A stretch of DNA of 64,000 nt from Haloterrigena alkaliphila. GTDB lineage: Archaea; Halobacteriota; Halobacteria; Halobacteriales; Natrialbaceae. The translations under genes were made by a program, and so were the position numbers. The stretch covers positions 2,046,001 to 2,110,000 of the forward strand of contig NZ_CP071462.1 in NCBI RefSeq assembly GCF_017352155.2, in the 5' to 3' direction. Below, in pieces: positions 60,088 through 64,000 of this stretch. The number at the start of each line of letters is the position of its first letter. The stretch's first letter is position 1. The notes beneath the pieces were generated by a model. It was not told the DNA's origin. It saw only the letters and a list, made by a program, of their open reading frames with translations, and ran no database searches.

Positions 60088-60528
60088 TCACTCGTAGTAA
60101 TCGAGGCGCTCGATGACGTCGGCGAAGGCGACGTTTTCCTGCACCTGGGTGATCTCGATCCGGACCCGCTCGCCGGTGTCCGCACCCGACACGATGACGA
60201 CGAAGCCGCGTTCGACGCGGGTGATCCCGTCGCCTTGCTCGCCGACGTCCTCGATTTCGACCGTCCGCGTCTCGCCGGCTTCGACGGGCGGTTCCAGTCG
60301 GTGGTCCGCTGGCGTCGATTCTCGTTCCGGTTCCGTCCCCGTCTCCGCGTCCGGTTTCGCGTCTTCCGTCTCTTCTTCGGGGGGAGACACCAGCGCGACC
60401 CGGTACGTCCGGCCGTCGTCTACGTCCCCTAACTCGAGTTCTCGTTCGGGAATCTCGACGACGTACGAGCCGTCTCGTTCCTCGATTCGTCCGGAAAACA
60501 GGCACAGAAGCTGATCAGAAACCTTCAT
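60088..60528 (-). CDS. TRAM domain protein
   Basis: 146 residues. The C-terminal TRAM domain (about 80-143) reads VEAGETRTVEIEDVGEQGDGITRVERGFVVIVSGADTGERVRIEI in family order; TRAM domains bind RNA, and in archaea small TRAM proteins act as cold-shock-like chaperones or accessory factors. Residues 1-75 carry a basic and then acidic segment. Role inferred from domain only. Confidence 0.88.
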   Translation of the reverse strand: MKVSDQLLCLFSGRIEERDGSYVVEIPERELELGDVDDGRTYRVALVSPPEEETEDAKPDAETGTEPERESTPADHRLEPPVEAGETRTVEIEDVGEQGDGITRVERGFVVIVSGADTGERVRIEITQVQENVAFADVIERLDYYE

Positions 60529-60621
60529 CGAATATCCTTACCGTCCAGAATCAGGACACGTGCCCTTGAATCTACTGAATACCTCGTCTCGGCTTCGGCC
60601 CTCGTCTCTCCCGCCCTCGAG

Positions 60622-61059
60622 TCACTCCAGGGACTTCCGCATCTCGACGTGGGGGATCCCCGCCTCGGTAAACTCCTCGCCGCGGCGTTCGTAGCCGAGT
60701 CGTCGGTAGAAGTCGGCGGCGCGGGTCTGCGAGTGGAGTTTCAGCGCCTCGAGCCCCGTTTCGCGGGCGCGGTTCTCGACGGCGACCATCAGCTCCCGGC
60801 CGACCCCCTCTTCGCGGCGCGACTCGAGGACGGCGACCCGTTCGACCTTGCCGACGCCGTCCTCGTACTCCCGCAACCGGGCGGCGCCGATCGGGTCGTC
60901 GCCGTCGGTCGCGACGAAGTGCGTCGCCGTCTCGTCGTGCTCGTCGTACTCGAGGTCCTCGTCGACGCCTTGCTCCTCGACGAACACCGTCCGTCGGACG
61001 GCGAAGGCGTCCGCGCGTTCGTCCTCGGTGTCGGCGATGCGAACGTCGATGTCGTCCAT
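60622..61059 (-). CDS. GNAT family N-acetyltransferase (ElaA/YjcF-like)
   Basis: 145 residues from ATG 61059; a GTG at 61062 is possible. The N-terminal part RTVFVEEQGVDEDLEYDEHDE is characteristic of the ElaA-like group; the acetyl-CoA loop is VLESRREEGVGRELMVAVE and the C-terminal part LHSQTRAADFYRRLGYER. Acceptor substrate unknown. Complete. Confidence 0.88.
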   Translation of the reverse strand: MDDIDVRIADTEDERADAFAVRRTVFVEEQGVDEDLEYDEHDETATHFVATDGDDPIGAARLREYEDGVGKVERVAVLESRREEGVGRELMVAVENRARETGLEALKLHSQTRAADFYRRLGYERRGEEFTEAGIPHVEMRKSLE

Positions 61060-61264
61060 CACGCGTCGCTAGGTGATTCGACCGTGAGAACGTTATCGAT
61101 CGGGGACCGCCAGCCGTCCTCTGTCGCCCGACACCCCCACCAAGGCCGAGAGAACGCATATCGCGACCGGCGTCGGAATCAGTACCGCGTCTGGATTTGT
61201 CGAACCTCGTCGATGCGCTCCCGGCGCTCGCGATCGAGGACGACGACGTGCGTCACGCCCGCCG

Positions 61265-61780
61265 TCAGTCCGACGACCGCTCGAGGACCGATCGAACGTC
61301 GGCCGCGAGGCCGTCCGACACGCCCTCGGGGACCCGATCGAGCCAGATGAGGTCCGCGACGTCGTCGTCCCCGATCGTCGGTTCCTCCGCGACGGGGCGG
61401 CCGGAGACCGGGGTCGTCCGGACGAGGACGTCGTACGTCCGTCGCTGCCGGTCAGACTCGCCTTCTTCTCGGAACGCGACCTCCCGGACGCGAATCGGCT
61501 CGTCGACCTCGGCCTCGAGGCCGGTCAGCGATTCGATCGCGCGGCGAGCGGCGTCGCCCCACTCCGCGTTCGCCCCGACGGAAACGCCGGGCAGCGTCCA
61601 GTCGCGGGCGCCGTCGGCGACGAGGAGCACCTCGCCCGCGGCGTTGATGATACCGACCGTCACGCGACTCTCGAGGCTCTGTGCGGTCTCGAACTCCGGC
61701 GCGGAGAGGGTGCGCGTCTCCGTCTGAAACTCGACGTCGTCGCGGTCGCGCAGGGTATCCGGCTCGAGGGAAGGGTCCAT
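61265..61780 (-). CDS. Nudix hydrolase-like protein with degenerate Nudix box
   Basis: 171 residues. The fold is visible (VTVGIINAAGEVLLVADG, WTLPGVSVGANAEWGDAARRAIESLTGLEAEV). At the Nudix box position the Glu-rich REUxEE core is replaced by RRAIESLTG, so metal-dependent hydrolysis is probably reduced or lost. The rest, including the C-terminal DDVADLIWLDR, is typical of haloarchaeal Nudix paralogues. Function could be binding or regulatory. Confidence 0.8.
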   Translation of the reverse strand: MDPSLEPDTLRDRDDVEFQTETRTLSAPEFETAQSLESRVTVGIINAAGEVLLVADGARDWTLPGVSVGANAEWGDAARRAIESLTGLEAEVDEPIRVREVAFREEGESDRQRRTYDVLVRTTPVSGRPVAEEPTIGDDDVADLIWLDRVPEGVSDGLAADVRSVLERSSD

Positions 61781-61946
61781 ACCCGACCCTCGTGGCTACC
61801 GGGTCGAAAAACCACTGATCGACCCCGAGGCGACCCTTGTCGCGCGTCCGCCGCAGCTACTCGAAGTCGGTAGTCGAAAGAAATGGAGCGTAGATCGCGG
61901 CCGCGGTCCGAGTTCGAAGTCCGCTTTGTCAAAGTTTCTCGAAAGC

Positions 61947-62055
61947 GTCAGGCCGCGAAGCGGTCTGACTGTCCGAAAAACTGTCGACGACAGTTTTTCG
62001 ATGTTGTCGCGGCGGTGCCGCGAGAGTGCGAGAAACTTTCTACGAAAGTTTCTCG
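61947..62055. repeat. Array of four hairpins with 3-base loops at the 3' end of icd
   Basis: Hairpins from right to left (icd sense): 62029-62055 (12-bp perfect stem, loop TAC, overlapping the icd stop codon), 62008-62022 (6-bp, loop GGT), 61974-62000 (12-bp perfect, loop GAC) and 61947-61969 (10-bp with one G-T, loop GAA). Gaps between them are 4-7 bases. Two 12-bp perfect stems so close together are not expected by chance. They may end the icd transcript or stabilise it. Confidence 0.8.
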
Positions 62056-63302
62056 ATATTGTCGACGACTTCCTCCGCGAACTCGCTGGTGGCGAGCTTC
62101 TCGGCGTCCTCGAGGTTGCGCTCGAGGTCGTAGGTGACCTTGCCGGAGGAGATGGTCTCTTCGACGGCGTCGCGGACGAGGTCGGCGGCGTCGGACCAGC
62201 CGATGTGTTCGAGCATCATGCGGCCCGAGAGGATCATGGCGGTCGGGTTGACCTTGTCCTGGCCCTCGTACTTGGGTGCGGAGCCGTGGACCGGCTCGGC
62301 GAGCAGGCGACCGTCGCCGAAGTTGGCGCCGGGCGCGATACCGAGACCGCCGATCTGGGCACCACAGGCGTCGGACATGTAGTCCCCGTTCAGGTTCATC
62401 GTCGCGACGACGTCGTAGTTGTCGGTGCGGGTGAGGATCTGCTGGAGCATGTTGTCCGCGATGCGGTCGTTGACGACGACCGCGTCGTCGGGTGCTTCGC
62501 CGTCTTTCTCCTCCCAGAGCGTGTCCTCGGTGATGACCTCGTCACCGTACTCTTCCTCGGCGACCTCGTAGCCCCAGTCGCGGAACTGGCCCTCGGTGAA
62601 CTTCATGATGTTACCCTTGTGGACCAGCGTGACCGAGTCGCGGTCGTGCTCGAGGGCGTAGTCGATGGCACGGCGGATCAGCCGCTTGGAGCCGAACTCC
62701 GTGATCGGCTTGATGCCGATGCCGACGGGGCCGTCGTGGATGGTGTTGTCGAAGCCCATGTCCTCTTCGACGAACTCCTTGACTTCCTGGACCTCGTCGG
62801 TGCCTTCCTCCCACTCGATGCCGGCGTAGACGTCTTCCGTGTTTTCACGGAAGGTGACCATGTCCATCTCGCCGGGGTTCTTGACCGGCGACGGGACGCC
62901 GTCGAGGTGGTAGGTCGGTCGCACGTTCGCGTAGAGGTCGAGCTTCTTCCGCAGGGCGACGTTCAGCGAGCGGAAGCCGGCGCCGACGGGCGTCGTCAGC
63001 GGGCCCTTGATCGCGACGCGGTGTTCCTTGATCGCTTCGACCGTCTCGTCCGGCAGGTTCTCGTCGTATTTTTCGCGTGCGGACCCGCCCGCGTAGAGGC
63101 GCATCCAGTTGATCTCGCGGCCGGTCTCGTCCGCGGCGGCCTCGAGAACCTTCTGTGCGGCCGGGCCGACGTCGCTCCCGACGCCGTCGCCGTAGATGAT
63201 CGGGATGATCGGGTTGTCGGGTACCTCGAGTTCGTCCTCGGTACCCTCTTTCAGCGTGATCTTCTCCCCCTCCTCGGGGACCTCGATCTTGTCGTAGCTC
63301 AT
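62040..63302 (-). CDS. icd: Isocitrate dehydrogenase (NADP+)
   Basis: 420 residues from ATG 63302, as in other haloarchaea. It oxidises isocitrate to 2-oxoglutarate in the TCA cycle. Conserved features: GPLTTPVGAGFRSLNVALR (phosphate and isocitrate binding), VTFRENTEDVYAGIEW, KGNIMKFTEG and ANFGDGRLLAEPVHGSAPKYEGQDKVNPTA. The upstream frame is open farther but carries no conserved sequence. The last codons (DNIEKLS) lie inside a strong hairpin. Confidence 0.95.
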   Translation of the reverse strand: MSYDKIEVPEEGEKITLKEGTEDELEVPDNPIIPIIYGDGVGSDVGPAAQKVLEAAADETGREINWMRLYAGGSAREKYDENLPDETVEAIKEHRVAIKGPLTTPVGAGFRSLNVALRKKLDLYANVRPTYHLDGVPSPVKNPGEMDMVTFRENTEDVYAGIEWEEGTDEVQEVKEFVEEDMGFDNTIHDGPVGIGIKPITEFGSKRLIRRAIDYALEHDRDSVTLVHKGNIMKFTEGQFRDWGYEVAEEEYGDEVITEDTLWEEKDGEAPDDAVVVNDRIADNMLQQILTRTDNYDVVATMNLNGDYMSDACGAQIGGLGIAPGANFGDGRLLAEPVHGSAPKYEGQDKVNPTAMILSGRMMLEHIGWSDAADLVRDAVEETISSGKVTYDLERNLEDAEKLATSEFAEEVVDNIEKLS

Positions 63303-63328
63303 CTCGTCTATACGGTTCTTCGACGCGG

Positions 63329-63335
63329 GTAAAAG
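63329..63335 (-). promoter_or_regulatory. TATA box of icd
   Basis: On the minus strand CTTTTAC lies 27-33 bases before ATG 63302, which supports the chosen start and a leaderless transcript. Confidence 0.5.
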
Positions 63336-63397
63336 GTCTACCATTTCCATCGACGCACCGGCAAAAGTTGAACGATACTCAGACGGAGAATTGCCGG

Positions 63398-63766
63398 TTA
63401 TTTCTCCTCTACTGGCTTTCGACGGCCGGGTACCGCTCGTCTGCCCTTCCGGCCCGGATAAACGTTCGTCGTATGACTGGTCCGCTCGCGGCAAAACCAC
63501 AACTTCGCCCGGCGTAACGGGATGGCTCGACCCCGCACACGAGCAGAACCGGCCGTCTCGAGGGGGAGCCACCCGCTGAATCCGCAGTCGCCCGACGCGT
63601 TCGGCGTCGGCGGCGCCTCCCAGTAGCCGAGCGTCACCGTCACGCCGCCACCGACGAGCGCCGTGCCGATATCGGCGGGATCCCGCTCGTCCGCGATCGC
63701 CAGTCGCCCGACCGCAACCGCTGCCATCGCCGCACAGAACACGACGAGCAGGACGACTGGCGTCAT
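63398..63766 (-). CDS. Hypothetical small membrane protein, doubtful
   Basis: 122 codons from ATG 63766. The first 55 residues form two hydrophobic helices (TPVVLLVVFCAAMAAVAVG and IGTALVGGGVTVTLGY), but the C-terminal half is arginine-rich and unlike haloarchaeal proteins, so the true end may be earlier or the reading may be accidental. A frame extends 39 codons upstream. No family recognised. Confidence 0.35.
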   Translation of the reverse strand: MTPVVLLVVFCAAMAAVAVGRLAIADERDPADIGTALVGGGVTVTLGYWEAPPTPNASGDCGFSGWLPLETAGSARVRGRAIPLRRAKLWFCRERTSHTTNVYPGRKGRRAVPGRRKPVEEK

Positions 63767-63865
63767 CGTCGTCGCTACACAGGCCGCTCTCGAACGTGTC
63801 GGGGATACCGTCTCCGACGGCCCCATCGCGAAACCTCTTCCCGCAGCCGATCCGTCGGGACGGGT

Positions 63866-64000
63866 ATGCAGGTACTCGTCCACGGCGGCGCAGGCAGCGC
63901 CCCCGACGATCCCGAGGGCAGGCAGGAACGGCTCGAGCGGGCCGCCGACTCCGGCGCAGCGGAGACGGACCCCGTCGATGCGGTCGAATCGGCGGTGCGC
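63866..64000 (+). CDS. Isoaspartyl peptidase/L-asparaginase family protein, N-terminal part
   Basis: 45 codons from ATG 63866 to the window end (MQVLVHGGAGSAPDDPEGRQ...). The VHGGAG opening is the hallmark of N-terminal-nucleophile asparaginases, which release aspartate from isoaspartyl dipeptides or asparagine. The catalytic Thr and the rest of the protein lie outside the window. Confidence 0.8.
   Translation, partial: MQVLVHGGAGSAPDDPEGRQERLERAADSGAAETDPVDAVESAVR

Noticed and set aside
61197-61264. Short coding-like stretch (THVVVLDRERRERIDEVRQIQTRY) downstream of the Nudix gene
   Set aside because: It looks protein-like but is only about 25 codons in a shifted frame overlapping the Nudix end; no start signal is clear.

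Overview
The window is chromosomal DNA from an extremely halophilic archaeon (class Halobacteria, probably a Natrialbales-like genus; this is inferred from gene content, since no rRNA is present). The evidence is a high G+C composition, acidic proteins rich in Asp and Glu, Tat-type export signals, TATA boxes about 25-30 bases before start codons (leaderless transcripts), and haloarchaeal families such as RdfA, SMC-related ASRP/Sph, HalOD1, bacterio-opsin-activator HTH, DUF5817 and a fused AhbA-AhbB siroheme decarboxylase.

Layout. 1-2749: a cut-off SLC13-type permease and a divergent MATE exporter. 3183-5789: a Rieske protein and an amidohydrolase in one operon next to an IclR regulator; their upstream region carries two copies of one 19-bp inverted repeat. 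6180-8889: the rdfA-sph pair implicated in cell shape. 9579-21297: a second IclR regulator, a glutaryl-CoA dehydrogenase, a TAXI-TRAP importer (binding protein plus fused permease), an acyl-CoA ligase, another acyl-CoA dehydrogenase, a thiolase and a 3-hydroxyacyl-CoA dehydrogenase. Read together this looks like uptake, CoA activation and oxidation of an organic acid to acetyl-CoA; no enoyl-CoA hydratase is present in the window. 21962-25039: a GlcD-GlcF type fused lactate/glycolate dehydrogenase.

25144-40899 is mixed housekeeping and signalling: two large histidine kinases, AhbAB, GNAT, a TrpD2-like phosphoribosyltransferase homologue, SDR enzymes, a deacylase, an HTH + PemK/MazF-like pair, cyclophilin and ferredoxin. 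A tRNA-Leu(TAA) lies at 41065-41148, and the last 20 bases of the gene are duplicated about 95 bases downstream. 42960-48592 carries KptA and the NAD de novo genes nadA, nadB and nadC, with an MFS transporter between nadB and nadC. 48797-61780 holds assorted metabolic and hypothetical genes including HMG-CoA reductase, a cupin, TRAM and GNAT proteins and a Nudix-like protein. 62040-63302 is isocitrate dehydrogenase, whose 3' end runs into an array of four tight hairpins. The window ends inside an asparaginase/isoaspartyl peptidase gene.

No CRISPR array, intact insertion sequence or provirus was seen. The unusual signals are mostly non-coding: the twin operator-like repeats, a roughly 105-bp imperfect inverted repeat pair around 19.8-20.3 kb, the tRNA-Leu tail duplication and the icd hairpin array.
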